From contig JAGVSM010002373.1 of the NCBI GenBank assembly GCA_022494885.1, positions 62,001 through 126,000 on the forward strand: 64,000 nt of DNA. The letters are read 5' to 3'. Positions 31,075 to 41,654 of the stretch are shown piece after piece. The translations under genes were made by a program, and so were the position numbers. Source of the stretch: Micrasema longulum. Lineage: Eukaryota; Arthropoda; Insecta; Trichoptera; Brachycentridae. The notes under the pieces are model-generated. The model was not told the origin of the DNA. It made no database searches and saw only the letters and a list, made by a program, of their open reading frames with translations. Each line of letters opens with the position of its first letter. The stretch's first letter is position 1.

Positions 31075-31432
31075 CACTAGACTAGGGATTAAAAATGCCA
31101 AATACTGAGTTTTGAGAATAGATATCTCAGAAGAATTTTGATTGTGCGGTAGTTGAGTTGCGGTAGTAGAAGAATGAAATAATAAGAGAACAGACGCAGC
31201 GAACTCCGGTGACAACTTAGAGCCTTAACCACGCTTGCCTACTTTACAAGGCATCAGGTTCTTGACGTCCTGAACGTCTACTGCTGACTGATCGTCGGCA
31301 ATTTATGTAAGAACTACGGGACTCGAACTTGACTTGCAAAGGGGCTGGCAGCTGACAGAGATGCCTAAGGGATTTTAGTGGACATCATTTGCTTCAACTA
31401 GATATAGGACGTGGAATGATGATGATTACGAT
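31075..31432 (+). pseudogene. RTE-1 LINE C-terminal remnant
   Basis: Starts 'gcgaatcgtggcacttcac', passes 'tactgagttttgagaata' and 'gaacagacgcagcgaactc', then 'ccttaaccacgcttgcctac' and 'cttgacgtcctgaacgtct'. It is colinear with 43870-44320, except for a ~50-bp deletion removing the WLGH-coding part after 'ggtgacaact'. No open frame survives. Confidence 0.7.
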
Positions 31433-31439
31433 AACCATA

Positions 31440-32250
31440 TAATCGATATACGTTGCGTTAGTAGAAGCAACTTTGAAAAACGTGAAAGAGTTTGTGTTCC
31501 TTGGAAGCAGGATCACCTGGGATGGTAGAACAAAAAGAGAAGTCGACTGCCGGTTTGAAGTGGTATTGCCATGCTTGAATTTTAAAGTCCCAAAAAATAT
31601 TAATTGAACCCGTGCTTAATTACGCTCTGCTTAAATGGGGCTGGATGAAATAAAATCGTTACAATACATCAAACAAGGCGTGCGTTCAGCAAAAAATCAA
31701 AGATTTTCGAATCAAATAATATAAACCAAAAACTCCACAAACAACTTGCTAAGACATATGTATGAACATGTACGGCTGTGAGATATGGTGCCTTACCAAA
31801 AAAGATCAAATAAGACAAGAGGCTTTTGAGATGTGGCTCTACAGAAGAATATTAGGAATATCCTAGAGAGACCACTTCAGTAATAACGAGATTCTCAGCA
31901 GAATCGAAGAAGGGAGGCACCTAATCAAAATCATCTCAAAGGGGCGAGCCCAATGGATCGGCCATACAATGCGCCACGAGGGTCTCCTGCATGACATAAA
32001 AGTGAGAATGGCTGAGAGGACAAAAGGCGCCCCCGATGGGAGTATTTGAAGCCAGTGTACGAGGATTTGAATGGCGCATCGTATATCGAGCTGAAGAAGG
32101 CTGCAGAGAATATAGACCAGTGGAGGACGAGATGCAGGACTTTGCTGCAAACCAATCTCCAGAATTGAAACTGCGAAGTCATATGTCAAAGAATCGTCAG
32201 TTATGTATATATATACCTGGGAATATAATAAGCCTTTGAACTATTCTATT
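31440..32250 (+). pseudogene. RTE/I-like LINE RT thumb and C-terminus
   Basis: Successive frames give EFVFLGSRITWDGRTKREVD (the 'F-x-Y-L-G-S-x-I-x-x-D-G-x' block), then YGCEIWCLTKKDQIRQEAFE, then MWLYRRILGIS, then QWIGHTMRHEGLLHDI. Finally come YLKPVYEDLNGASYIELKKA and QWRTRCRTLL before the stop. This is the complete C-terminal order of an endonuclease-RT type LINE ('Y-G-x-E-x-W...E-x-x-x-x-R-R-[IM]-L-x-[IR]-x...R-x-x-x-[IL]-G-H...'). The RT palm is missing, and at least two frameshifts and a TAG (about 31863) interrupt it. Confidence 0.85.
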
Positions 32251-33620
32251 ACTGCAATAAAAAGGGCCACAGATGGAACACAATTAATCAAATGAGTGCC
32301 GGTTTTTTGCAAAACTTGATACCAAATTTAATCAATTATAGTTTTAGCATTTTATAAGCGTTATGAGTCGGGTTAGTCATGTTTAAATGATTACTAACCC
32401 AACTTCGGCTGGTAAAATACATTATCCGTTCTTTTTAGCGCTGTTGGCATAACTGACACTGAGAAATGTTTTGAATTTAGTTTTTTTTTTGTTTTTTGTT
32501 TAATTTATTTGAGATTTGTGATTGTTTTTTATATGTTATGCAATCATTCCTATATATTCTATTTTGAACGCGTTGTATCGGGCAAAGATAACACATAAGT
32601 ATTAGATTAACTACTAATGTGTAAAGGCAAATATCCGCATGTTGAAAATTGTCGTTTTGAGGTAAACGTGCTCATATTATTGTTCTGTTTTTTGCTGTTT
32701 TTCTTTTGATTTTGATTTAATCATGTTATTGACATAAAAGTATAATACGTTTCATGTTATTAAAGAAACTTTGTTGTGCCGCTGCATATTTGCACGAGCT
32801 CGGTACACGGTAAATAGCAGCAACTTTAAATTGATGCTCTTTGGAAGAACAAATATCAAAATATTACAATGTTGTGGCTTTTTAGTTAGCAAGTATCACA
32901 GTAAAGGAAAGATAAACAGGAAAACAGATGATGGAATATGAAAGAAGCCTTTTATAAGAATGCATTGAGCGCAGTAAAGTTTGCCTTTGCACATTAGACT
33001 ATGCACTATGTTGCAGCTGTCATTCTATGACAGCTGTCAAACTAATTTCATTAGTGATGGGAAATTACTGATCACTGATCAAATCGATTTTATCAGTTGT
33101 TTCATGCAATCATGAAACTTTGATTCCAAAAATTGATATAAAAAATTCAAAAACAAGTCTATTATTATAGTATGTTTTACACAATTATTTACCAAAAAAT
33201 GAGACATTTATACTTTTTTCATGAACAACATAAAATGAATTATTTTTTATTCGATCAATTTACATTTATCAATTTGTCTCATCTCTGACGTTTTTGCAAA
33301 ATGATGTAACCTTGTAATAACGTCATAAATAATTACGTTTATTTTAGTTTTAAAGCTGATTTTATATATTAATATTGATTAATGTTTCAAGAACTGTATT
33401 GAAAAAAAAAAATTAACACGCCAGATACAAATGATTTTTCGTGAGTCAATATAAATAACTCCTTTGACGTTACTACACAGTTATGTAGTCACTTTTTCTG
33501 ACAACTGTCATTCTAATCATGTTACATTTTAAGGACTATAGTAGGCCAAATAGAAAAAAAGTATCTTCGGAAATCTGCTCATTAAAGGTCTGAACAACTA
33601 CTTTTAAGTAGTAAAAATGA
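32251..33620. other. Anonymous region with two short palindromes
   Basis: 'gggttagtcat...atgattactaaccc' (32369-32400) can form a hairpin. 'cagctgtcat' (33014-33023) and 'atgacagctg' (33027-33036) form a perfect 10-bp inverted repeat around tct. A stretch starting 'tagtgatgggaaa' at 33052 looks like a hAT-type end, but its proposed partner near 33287 lacks a matching target duplication. No gene seen. Confidence 0.45.
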
Positions 33621-33624
33621 TTTT

Positions 33625-34370
33625 TTTTTACTCGACAGTATTTTATTTATTTTATTATACATCAACGGTTCAAAGAACCTTTTACAAAAAATAATAATTT
33701 ACAGAAATAATCACAGCAGTGCAAAATAAATAAAATAGTTTAATAATTAAACCTTAAAAAATGAGTGAAGATATAATACAAACAACAAAAAGTAAAAAAG
33801 AAACATAACATCTCTAAATAAAATATAACAATAACCATGAGAAAATCTTATGTTCTAAATATAAATGTTACACAGCAAAGTTGAGAATAACTTGATAATA
33901 ATAATTTAAAAAATAATACAAAATTAATATTTTTAAAAATCTAAGTTTTTTGAGCAATAAAAATAAATAAATAAAAAAAAAACTTTAATTAACTACATAA
34001 TACCTTTATTTAGTGAAATCATAATTATCAGTTGGTTGGAGTTCCCATTTGGTAATAAATCCACCAATGTGTAATTTGAATTTTGTCTAACATGTTAAAT
34101 AAAGAAATAAAGAATCACGTATTCTAAGAAACACAGTTAAATTAATATTACATTTTAAAAAAATCCATTATATTTATAGTAAATAACGAGTGAGAATTTT
34201 TTTAAATTCATGAACAGAATTTGTATTGAAAATAATGATTAATAAGTATTGATAAATCAAGTAATCTCATTTCGTTTCTAAGGAAGACCCTTATTAATTT
34301 AAAATTGTAAAAAAATGTTTTTTCCCTATTGGATCATTGTAGCACATAAGACGAATGTAGCGTAATAAAC
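33625..34370 (-). mobile_element. LINE 3' UTR block (copy 1 of 2)
   Basis: On the minus strand it ends 'taaaaggttctttgaaccgt', a hairpin (ggttc..gaacc), followed by an AATAAA-rich tail at the 33640 side. It aligns for about 700 bp with 37540-38400: 'aatcacagcagtg', 'agtaaaaaagaaacata', 'cttatgttctaaatataaat', 'gttggttgga' and 'aataacgagtgaga' are in the same order. It also holds the opposite-strand LINE tail 'ggtaataaatccaccaatgtg' (34050-34070) at the same relative place in both copies. The two copies therefore descend from one composite. Confidence 0.65.
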
Positions 34371-34374
34371 AATG

Positions 34375-34655
34375 TGGACCCGACCGTCCCGCGCGCCAGC
34401 AGGGTGAGGTGTATCGCGTACTTAAGTGCCGTGTAAGTGTGGTAGGTGTGCGTCACGACTGTTCTACACAAGACACCGGGAAGATAACACGGGGATAACA
34501 CGTGGACACTCTCGACTTGTCATCGCACAGGATACAATACATAGCACAGCAAAAAATACACGACATACGAGCATAAGCATAGAACAAAACACGGAATATA
34601 GAGCACACTATTTACTCGTACGCAACAACTTACGATAAAAAGGTCGGTGTAGTCA
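34375..34655. other. G+C-enriched island of unknown nature
   Basis: 'gacccgaccgtcccgcgcgc', 'ggataacacgtggacactc' and 'acgactgttctacaca' stand out from the AT-rich flanks. It sits immediately beside the LINE block and 35 bp from an FB1. No protein motif, splice pattern or tRNA box was recognised. A lost LTR or a fragment of host DNA are possible. Confidence 0.35.
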
Positions 34656-34687
34656 TGTATTTTTTTACGTAGGATTATTTTCTATCA

Positions 34688-35345
34688 AAAAAATTTGAGA
34701 CTCAACAATGTTTGAGTATGTCCAATGTATGCAGACTGGCTGGATTTCCTCCCTCGGGATTTATTCATATTTTAATTTATTTCAACAGAGAGGGAAAACA
34801 TTTTTGAGAAAGGAATATGGAAGTTGGCGGCCTCCGTGGTATAGTGGTCAAGACGCTTGATTCACGCACGGATGGTTCCGGGTTCGATTCCCGGTGAGAA
34901 CGCAAAAATTAAAATGTGATTTTTCTCAAGCCTGGTTGTTCTGTAATGTAATGTTTCACCACTGTAATTGGGCCTCCTGGCCTGTTGTGGTGCAAAAAAA
35001 AAAATGTCTAGGCATTTACAGGGATTATGGCCTGTCATTGGCTGGTTTAAGTGGCCATTTTACAAATTGTGTAACATTCACACAAAAGTCAATAGATGGA
35101 AGAGTTAAGGAAATGTAGATGTTCAAGCATGGGCAGAATGGTGAATGTTACACAGTGTGAAAAGTGGCTACTTAAACCGGCCAATGGCAGGTTATAAGCC
35201 CTGTAAATGCCTAGGCTTCCATATTCCCTTCTCAAAAATATTTTTCCCGTCTGTTGAAATAATTTTAAATATGAATACCTCCCAAGGGAGGAAATCCAGC
35301 CAGTCTGCAAGCATTTGCACATACTCAAACATTGTTGAATTAACT
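34688..35345. mobile_element. FB1 foldback, nearly symmetrical, split by SINE-A
   Basis: The left arm (34690-34824 plus 35006-35085) is complementary to the right arm (about 35128-35345). The outer words 'caacaatgtttgagtatgtc' and 'gcacatactcaaacattgtt' match inversely. So do 'ggctggatttcctccctcgg' and 'cccaagggaggaaatccagc', and 'aaggaatatggaagt' and 'cttccatattcccttctc'. Without the SINE each arm is about 220 bp around a ~40-bp centre. No coding capacity. Confidence 0.85.
34827..35005 (+). mobile_element. SINE-A copy, full-length, nested in FB1
   Basis: 5' end 'gcggcctccgtggtatagtg' (A box), 'gcttgattcacgcacgg', B box 'ggttccgggttcgattcccg', body 'gtgatttttctcaagcctgg', 'tttcaccactgtaattggg', 'cctcctggcctgttgtggtg' and a poly-A (34994-35004). 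The interrupted host reads 'ggaagt' | 'gtctagg', so any target duplication is very short or eroded. tRNA-like A and B boxes indicate Pol III transcription. Confidence 0.9.
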
Positions 35346-35612
35346 ACCTGGTAAAAGAAGAAGTACAAAAATTGGAAAATTGTTTTCAGGCGTTCCCTAG
35401 TGGGTGATTTGGTTCAGCCGTATGAATTTTACTTCACAAAAGTCAACAGATGGAAGAGTTGAAGAAATATGGACGTTCGTGTAAAGTGGCCACTTAAACC
35501 AGCCAATGACAGGTCATAAGCCCTGTAAATGCCTAGACTTCCATATTCGCTTCTCAAAAATGTTTTCCCTCTCTGTTGAAATAAATTTAAATATTTTGAG
35601 AATGTTCAAAGA
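35346..35612 (-). repeat. FB1 unit, reverse, directly adjoining
   Basis: Continues from the foldback: 'taactacctggtaaaagaag', 'ttttcaggcgttccctagt', 'acaaaagtcaacagatggaa', 'aagtggccacttaaaccag', 'gccctgtaaatgcctagac' and 'ttttccctctctgttgaaat'. It makes a tandem reverse-reverse junction with the right arm of 34688-35345. Confidence 0.75.
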
Positions 35613-35824
35613 ATTATTAAATTATATCGATTTTCCATCATGCTCTTGATTTCTATACTACAATAATTATTGTACTATATTATTGTCGTATATAATTCGT
35701 CCTAACACAAGACTTTAGTCCAACAAAGTTGGGATACGAATCTCATCAAAAATGTAAATTAATAAATAAATTATAATAAATATGTTGAACGAAGAGCACT
35801 TTTTGAAGAAACTCTTTCTTGAAC

Positions 35825-36215
35825 TGTTAGTGAAAGTGTTGGGGAGGGGCGAGAGGTGAAGAATACCTCGTCCTAGGAGGAGGAAAATTTAGAGTAGCCT
35901 GTATTGTTAGGAAGGAAGGTTGCGCAACTCCACTAACCTGCTGATGATGAGGCGTGACGAATGTTGGAACCTTGGTGAAGCTGGCGGTCGGAAAACGCTG
36001 GCACAACTTGTCTGGATTGAACCGGCGGTCTAAAATGACGCAGGCACAGCTCACTTGATGATAAATTAGTAAAACACTTCGCCCATTCATGTTATATTTT
36101 GTACTGATTATAAAATGTTTGTTCCTGCACTCACACGTAGAATTATTGTTGCGTTGAGTGCGCTAGGAAATGGAAAGGACGGGTAGGTAGATATAGATTT
36201 GTTCCAAACAGAAAG
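35825..36215 (-). mobile_element. Second copy of the 2.4-kb TIR element
   Basis: The complement matches 2392-2852: 'tgccagcg', 'cgaccgccagcttcacca', 'ggttagtggagttgcgcaac', 'cttccttcctaacaatacag' and 'attctacgtgtgagtgc'. The ends are eroded ('acgggtaggtagatatag' at one side). The most conserved ~110 bp gives the same peptide in both copies (TPHHQQVSGVAQPSFLTIQ). The nucleotide identity there is so high that this need not mean coding constraint. Confidence 0.75.
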
Positions 36216-37295
36216 TAAAGTCAATTAATTAATTCTTAATAAAGGGTTTTAAAGTGTTCCATATGTGTTGAATTAATTGATAAAAAGACTGGCAATCAAA
36301 CTCATAACTCTGAAATAGAATCAGTATTAGTAATTAAAATTCAATTGAAAAAATCATCATAATTTTCCTATACTAGTGGTGCTGACTTATTGAAAATCGA
36401 ATGCAGCGTATTCCAAAATATGTTACGTAAAGGTAAACAAATATGTCTATCGCTTCAGGTCAGTTAAGGAATATTAAAAAAATGCATTGAAAGCGCTCAA
36501 TACTAGGAAAATATCACGCACTACGAATACCGGTAAAAATATATAAAATGGATTTAAAATAATTTATTGTGTTTTAAAAATCGATATGAATATTGTGGAG
36601 AAATGTTTTCATACGTAAATTAAAAAAAGAAATTTCATAAAAATAAGTTGCTAGAAAAATGCGACGTGTTTGGTCATGGTTGTTGTGACGTCAAGATTCG
36701 TTATATTGTTCCGAAAAAATTTCAATGGTCAGAAACAAATAAACATAAATCGTGACGTATTAGGAGCGTGGCCAATGGAATGACCGTTTTTACAGGAATT
36801 CAAAATTACAATTTTTTTTTTTTTTTATGCTACTAATGATTGGCTATTTTTTTTTTTCTCTATTGCCCGGATTCATTATAATGATCTGGTAGCCTCTTTT
36901 CACATTCGCACATTCCAAAAACAAAATTCATGCTGTTTTACTTTTTAAAAATAGAAATAATAAATATGTTATATGCTAGTATGTTTTATATTTACAGGAC
37001 TAACTTTGCGGTTATTTATTATAATAAAATAAATAAAAACAACTTTAAACGTTTAGTATACTTTGATAAAGAAGTTTTTATAGCTATGAAACTGATGGGT
37101 AGGAAAAAAAAATAAGTGGTTAAAAACAGAGTTGTTTTTATTTTTTCTTATTTAGAATTTACAATTACAGTTTTCAATGCCTATATCATCAGTTAACTCT
37201 ATTATATTATTGTCCATTTATCTGTCACTCTCAATCTTATTTTCCCAATTCTGACGGCGTTAGGGTAAATTTTGCGTAAATTGTATCGAGTAGAG
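36216..37295. other. Dispersed repeat copy (36505-36800) in anonymous sequence
   Basis: 36505-36775 parallels 4950-5215: 'aaaatatcacgcactacgaa', 'tgtggagaaatg', 'aaaaatgcgacgtgtttgg' and 'cgtgacgtattaggagcgtg'. The remainder is AT-rich with poly-T runs at 36820-36860. No gene seen. Confidence 0.5.
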
Positions 37296-37299
37296 AACG

Positions 37300-37482
37300 T
37301 TCAAGACAAATACTTTGACACTTCAAGGAATCTAACTCGCGACCTCAAGTATGATAGGCAAATGCACCTATCATTTCATTCCGAGACGGAGTCATCCGAA
37401 CTCGATTTTGGTTTTCATGATAAAAATCCATTCGTAAAAACCTTGGAGTATGAGCGACCATCGAGGTGCTATGGAGGTGGCT
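37300..37482 (-). mobile_element. SINE-B copy, leader and head
   Basis: Minus strand: 'gcatttgcctatcatacttg', 'aggtcgcgagttagattcc' (B-box region), preceded by leader-like 'ttatcatgaaaaccaaaatc'. The body and tail are missing. Confidence 0.5.
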
Positions 37483-37539
37483 TTTTTCTTGTGCACTAAA
37501 ATATTTAGATCTTGTTTAAATAATAAGGTTAAGTTTAGT

Positions 37540-38400
37540 TTTACTATTTATTTATTTATATTTTAACGGTTCAAATAACCTTTTACAGTGAAAAGTATTT
37601 CAAAAGTAATCACAGCAGTGAACAATTCATTATGTAATATATACTATGAAATATAACTATTTAATTAAACTAAATAATTAAAACTAAACAAACAAGTAAA
37701 TTTTTTTTTGAAATTGCAAAAAAGTAAAAAAGAAACATACAAATCTAAGATGACAAATAAAAGATAACAATTAAAGTGAGAAAACCTTATGTTCTAAATA
37801 TAAATATAACAAAAAATCGAGCATAATTTAACTTAAACATAAAGTGACTAATATTTACCTTGGTAATAATGAAAAAGAAAAATAATGCTACAATAAGATT
37901 TTAAAAATAATACGTTTTTTGGATCAATATGAAAGCTTAAATGATCTTAATAACACCTTTATTTCATCAGTTGGTTGGAAAAAGTTGGAATTAGGCAATA
38001 AATCCACAAATGTACAATTTATATATAAAGAAAAAAAGAAAAATACGTATATAAAAAAAACGTTAAATTTAATAATAAATTTTTAAATAAATTCATTCCT
38101 TTTCTAAAAAATAACGAGTGAGATTACATTTAATACATTTATAGAGTTTGTATTAAAAATATCAAATATCTTTTCGAACTTATTTCCATACCTATGTATT
38201 CTGGAATTTAATCGAATAAAAATTGGCCAACATCTTGTTAAGTAATCAGCATTTTCCATTTTTCTACCACATCTTTTTTTAATTTTAAAAACGTCCTGTA
38301 CTTTAGTAGGATTAAATTATTTTTATCCTTTAAATGCATTTATTGATACTTTTAAAATAATACATTTTAAAAACAAAAGTCGCCTAGCGGTAAAATACAA
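37540..38400 (-). mobile_element. LINE 3' UTR block (copy 2 of 2)
   Basis: Colinear with 33625-34370 and in the same orientation. The terminal hairpin 'ggttatttgaacc' (minus strand) and TAAA-rich tail lie at 37545-37580. Beyond the shared part this copy extends further (38100-38400). Spacing of the pair is about 3.9 kb. Confidence 0.65.
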
Positions 38401-38812
38401 AGTCCAATGATGACGAAAAAATATTCTGATGATGATGACTTTATGCCAATAGTCAAGAGAGAAAAAATGTCACAAGCTTGGCAACGGCTGGAGTTTTTTG
38501 GGTTAAGTTGAGGATTCTGATGTCACAAGGATCGTAAGCGAAGCGACGTGCTAGGACTAAAAATTTACTGTAGACATGGGGATTTTTGTGAAGGATTTTG
38601 TATTTTTATGGGCAAAGAAAAGTCAAGCGCAAAACCATGTACTTATGTTTTTCGGCAAGGATGGCGAAATTCTGATTTTTTATTTTATTTGTCAGAACGT
38701 ATTGTATTGATTTTAGTATCGTATTCTGGATAAACGTTGCGTTTCGAATTTAGATCGTCTCCTAAAAGTAAAACGAAAATATCAACATGGCGTTTAAAAC
38801 GTGTTAAAAAAG
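38401..38812. other. Anonymous sequence
   Basis: No feature recognised. 'gatgatgatgac' near 38430 is a short simple repeat. Confidence 0.4.
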
Positions 38813-38814
38813 CT

Positions 38815-39390
38815 CTTTAACTTGACTAAAATCAACAGACGGAAGAACAGAATAAATAAAGATGTTCAAACATAGGGAAAATGGTGAATATTACACAGTG
38901 TTAAAAGTGGCCACTCAAACCAGCCAATGACATTAAATATTTATTTCTCTAAAATGTTCTCCACCCTGTTGTAATTTGCTAAATTAATACCCTACTACTT
39001 ACAAATACGTAAATGTTGAAAACTTTATTGTTGCGGAGAAATTCATCTCTCAAAGAAATCTAGTCTTTTGTCTACAAACATTTGGACAAACTCAAAATAT
39101 TGTAATAAAACCTACTGGTTCAAGAACTAGTTTCAAAATTGGAAAATAGTTTACAGGCGTTGTCTAGTATGTGAAAAAATTCGATTAGATTAATCTTTTT
39201 ACAGGAATAAACGTTTCAGCTCTTTAAATTTACTAAAACCAACAGATTGAAGGATTGAAGAAATATAGATGTTCAAACCTAGGCAAAATGGTGATACAAT
39301 GTGCCACTTAAACCAGAAAATAACAGGTCATAAGCCCTGCACATGCCTAGACTTCCATATTCCCTTCTCTAAAATGGTTTCCATAATCCA
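38815..39390 (-). repeat. Two tandem FB1 units, reverse
   Basis: Unit one: 'aaaatcaacagacggaagaa', 'aagtggccactcaaaccagc', then, after a gap, 'ctacaaacatttggacaaac' and 'ttacaggcgttgtctagta' (to 39175). Unit two: 'aaaaccaacagattgaagg', 'tgccacttaaaccagaa', 'ataagccctgcacatgcc' and 'agacttccatattcccttc' (to 39380). This is head-to-tail, unlike the inverted copies elsewhere. Confidence 0.75.
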
Positions 39391-39419
39391 GTAAGAAAAT
39401 TCGGAAATACTTTTGTGCG

Positions 39420-39560
39420 AAGAAAAGCCAGGAAACGTTTCCTCTTAAGATTAAACATCTTATCTTTAATGCATAAAAATTACGTTGCAATTGGAGTGTC
39501 AATGCAGTGCTTTGTGCACCACTTTTGCAGATGGAGAAATTAAATGACCTCACCGTGGTA
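39420..39560 (+). mobile_element. SINE-B 3' half
   Basis: 'ggaaacgtttcctcttaaga' begins a segment shared with 41015-41135. It then reads 'gcaattggagtgtcaatgca', 'gtgctttgtgcaccac' and 'ttgcagatggagaaattaaa', the SINE-B tail. The head is absent. Confidence 0.6.
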
Positions 39561-40195
39561 AATATTTATATTGTGTAAAAAAATCATTGCTCTAGTGTTA
39601 TAATCCACGGAGAAAATAAGGGAATACGCTTGTGGGATAAAAAGTCAGACAGCTTGTCCACCACATACCGCACACCACATCTGAGGACATAAGTCTCCTT
39701 GGCAGTCCCTATATACACGGAAAAGTTGCTCGTTGCTGAACGAGAATAGCTGCCCGAAGGTACTCTCTGAAATCTGGTAGCCTTAGTCCTGGAAGAAGTA
39801 AATAATATGCACTTATCTATGTTTAAGTAACATGTATTCTTGGCACATATATATACTTTATATTTGTATAATAACGATTTTTAATTTCTTACATTTGATT
39901 AGCTAGGCATTTATAATAAGGTTGTTTTAGTTTTTCTTTTTTATGTTATTGTTTTATTAGTATAGGAATACTCTAATGCTCTAAAGATAGAAAATCTCTA
40001 TCTTAGAACAGGCTGTGCCGTGTAAGATGGAGACTATCATAAACAGAGGACACTCCTTTTTCATTTTACATTTATTGGTTTTAGATAGATTCCTTGTTAT
40101 TAAGTATGTTTATTATTTTTTTGCAAAAAAGTTGTAAATAAATAAAAATAAAATAAAATAAGTAAATGGAATTGAGAATACAGGGAAGTGAATTC
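39561..40195. other. Anonymous sequence
   Basis: 39640-39800 is somewhat richer in G+C ('ccacataccgcacaccacat', 'gctgaacgagaatagctgcc') without a recognisable product. (AAATA)n simple sequence lies at 40135-40160. Confidence 0.4.
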
Positions 40196-40199
40196 TTCA

Positions 40200-40610
40200 C
40201 TGACTGGGATAAAATTGATTGGACATGATCAATTTACTAATAAGCATTGGTGTGTATGTTTCTAATAATTACCTAATTCTGAGATTATGATAAGCATTGG
40301 TTTTTATGTTCCTGATAATTACCAAAGACAGCGTCAGCATATATTGTTTCATATTCCGAAATACAGGACCAAGTTGCCGATGGTTATGCCTGTTGGAAAG
40401 GCTACCGCTATGTTGAATAATATCGCTCTTGATATTGATCTGTTTTATGTTTCCGAAGGGGTTTTCCGGAGCTAGATTCTCCTACTACTTTGACATGAGT
40501 CTCTTTCATGTATTTTTTTCTTTTGTATAATATGTACGTATTGAATGTATGTTTGTTATGTACATGTTATACTGAACTAAATGAATTGAATTGAATTGAT
40601 CATTTGCTGA
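40200..40610 (+). pseudogene. LINE ORF2 C-terminus with duplicated segment and microsatellite tail
   Basis: The open segment 40287-40475 reads SIGFYVPDNYQRQRQHILFH, then IPKYRTKLPMVMPVGKATAM and NNIALDIDLFYVSEGVFRS, then a stop. This fits the R1-like C-terminus 'F-x-V-P-x-x-Y-x-R-x-x-x-x-x-F-x-I-P-x-x-R-T-x...P-x-x-x-x...D-I-D-[LI]-F-x-x-S-x-x-x-F-R'. The first ~35 bp (aataagcattgg...ataattacc) are tandemly duplicated at 40240-40275. The 3' end is a short GAATT repeat (40576-40600). Confidence 0.8.
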
Positions 40611-40990
40611 AATGATTACAAAACTTTTTAAAAGCCTTGAAATTCAATTTGGAAGCCACCAGGTCTGTATATCGACAGGACCCATAACAGGACCACGGAT
40701 AGTAGCGAGAAGCTCCATTCGGTAATCATAGAGAGAGGGAAAAAGACAAAACCACAGGATGTGTTCAGAAGACTGATTTGGATATCCACAGCAGCACGAA
40801 GGGGAATCAATAATATTAAAAACAAATTATTAGTCATTAATTTTACCACGACTTGACAAAAACTGCGTAGTCCAGGGATCAGAGAAAATCTAAGAAGATT
40901 TTAAGCGCTGAAGGACTGAAAAACAAAAAAGAAAAGTAACCCTCTATGAAGTGGAAGATTCCCATCGCGATTGCGAAGCATCAAGAGAGC
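40611..40990. other. Repeat also present at 60-150, then anonymous
   Basis: 40635-40715 resembles the window start ('ggaagccaccaggtctgtat', 'aggaccacggatagtag'). The lower-strand short open segment across it has no recognisable motif. Confidence 0.4.
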
Positions 40991-40994
40991 ACTT

Positions 40995-41140
40995 GGAGAC
41001 ATGAAAAGCCATACAGCGTTTCCTCTTAAGATTAGTCATCTTACTTTTAAATATGATCTAAATAGACTGCAACTGAAATGCTAATGCAGCGCCCTGTGCA
41101 CCAGTGTTGCGGATAGAAAAATAAAATGACACCCTTATGG
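40995..41140 (+). mobile_element. SINE-B 3' half
   Basis: 'agcgtttcctcttaagatta', 'gactgcaactgaaatgcta', 'atgcagcgccctgtgcacca' and 'gtgttgcggatagaaaaata'. Colinear with 39420-39560. Confidence 0.6.
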
Positions 41141-41159
41141 TTGACTTGGAATATTTCAT

Positions 41160-41480
41160 AGTCTCTGAATTAAAACTTGTTAAAACTAACCGAGAGACAA
41201 AAAATTAAAGATTTATTGAATTTATTTAAGATGGGACTGCCCAAATCTATTAGTACTCATAAACTTCAAGGTACCTGGACGAATGACTCGTCAAGTATCT
41301 CCGTTTATTTGCAATAATTCACTAATTTTATACTCTTATAATGCTATTCTGAATCAACGCCATGTTCTCGGCTATAACTATTCTGATGTTGCTGATATTT
41401 TTAACACAAAGTAAAGTTAATATAAATAAACTCTTTTGAATTATTTCAAAGATGGTGATCGGTAACTTACATTTGTCAAG
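41160..41480 (+). pseudogene. LINE C-terminal fragment (R1/I-like)
   Basis: One frame gives LINFKVPGRMTRQVSPFI, corresponding to 'L-I-x-F-x-V-P-x-R-x-T-R...P-F'. It is followed by LNQRHVLGYNYSDVADIFNT and, after a stop, NYFKDGD. The last part recurs at 57966-58095 (YSHVSDIFS and FFKDGEW), so the two share a LINE ancestor. The N-terminal side is cut off. Confidence 0.55.
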
Positions 41481-41654
41481 CTATAGTTATGTATCAATAT
41501 TATATTTAAATTATATATTTTTATTCTCTTTACTTTTTTCTAGTTTTTGTATATTTTTGTGAATATATGTATGCTTTATGTTTTTTGGATTTTTATTTTT
41601 AACTATTAAAAAAACATTTTTTCTTTTTAACTTTGTACCATAACTAATAACATT

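Noticed and set aside
31863..32189. Minus-strand open frames of 83-108 codons
   Set aside because: Antisense shadows of the plus-strand LINE segment (QWIGHTMRHEGLLHDI...).
33052..33287. hAT-type miniature element
   Set aside because: 'tagtgatgggaaa' resembles a hAT end and a loose inverse lies near 33287. The 8-bp flanks do not match, and the interior inverted pairing is poor.
34426..34638. 70-codon segment in the G+C-rich island
   Set aside because: Rich in Arg/His/Thr as expected from base composition. No domain recognised.
34827..34902. Apparent tRNA gene
   Set aside because: A and B boxes and a closed T arm are present. However, the acceptor ends do not pair, and the same head with the same 3' body and tail occurs at 27.9, 51.5, 60.0 and 61.1 kb. 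It is a SINE.
40628..40849. 73-codon minus-strand segment
   Set aside because: Partly overlaps a non-coding dispersed repeat also found at 60-150, with no motif.
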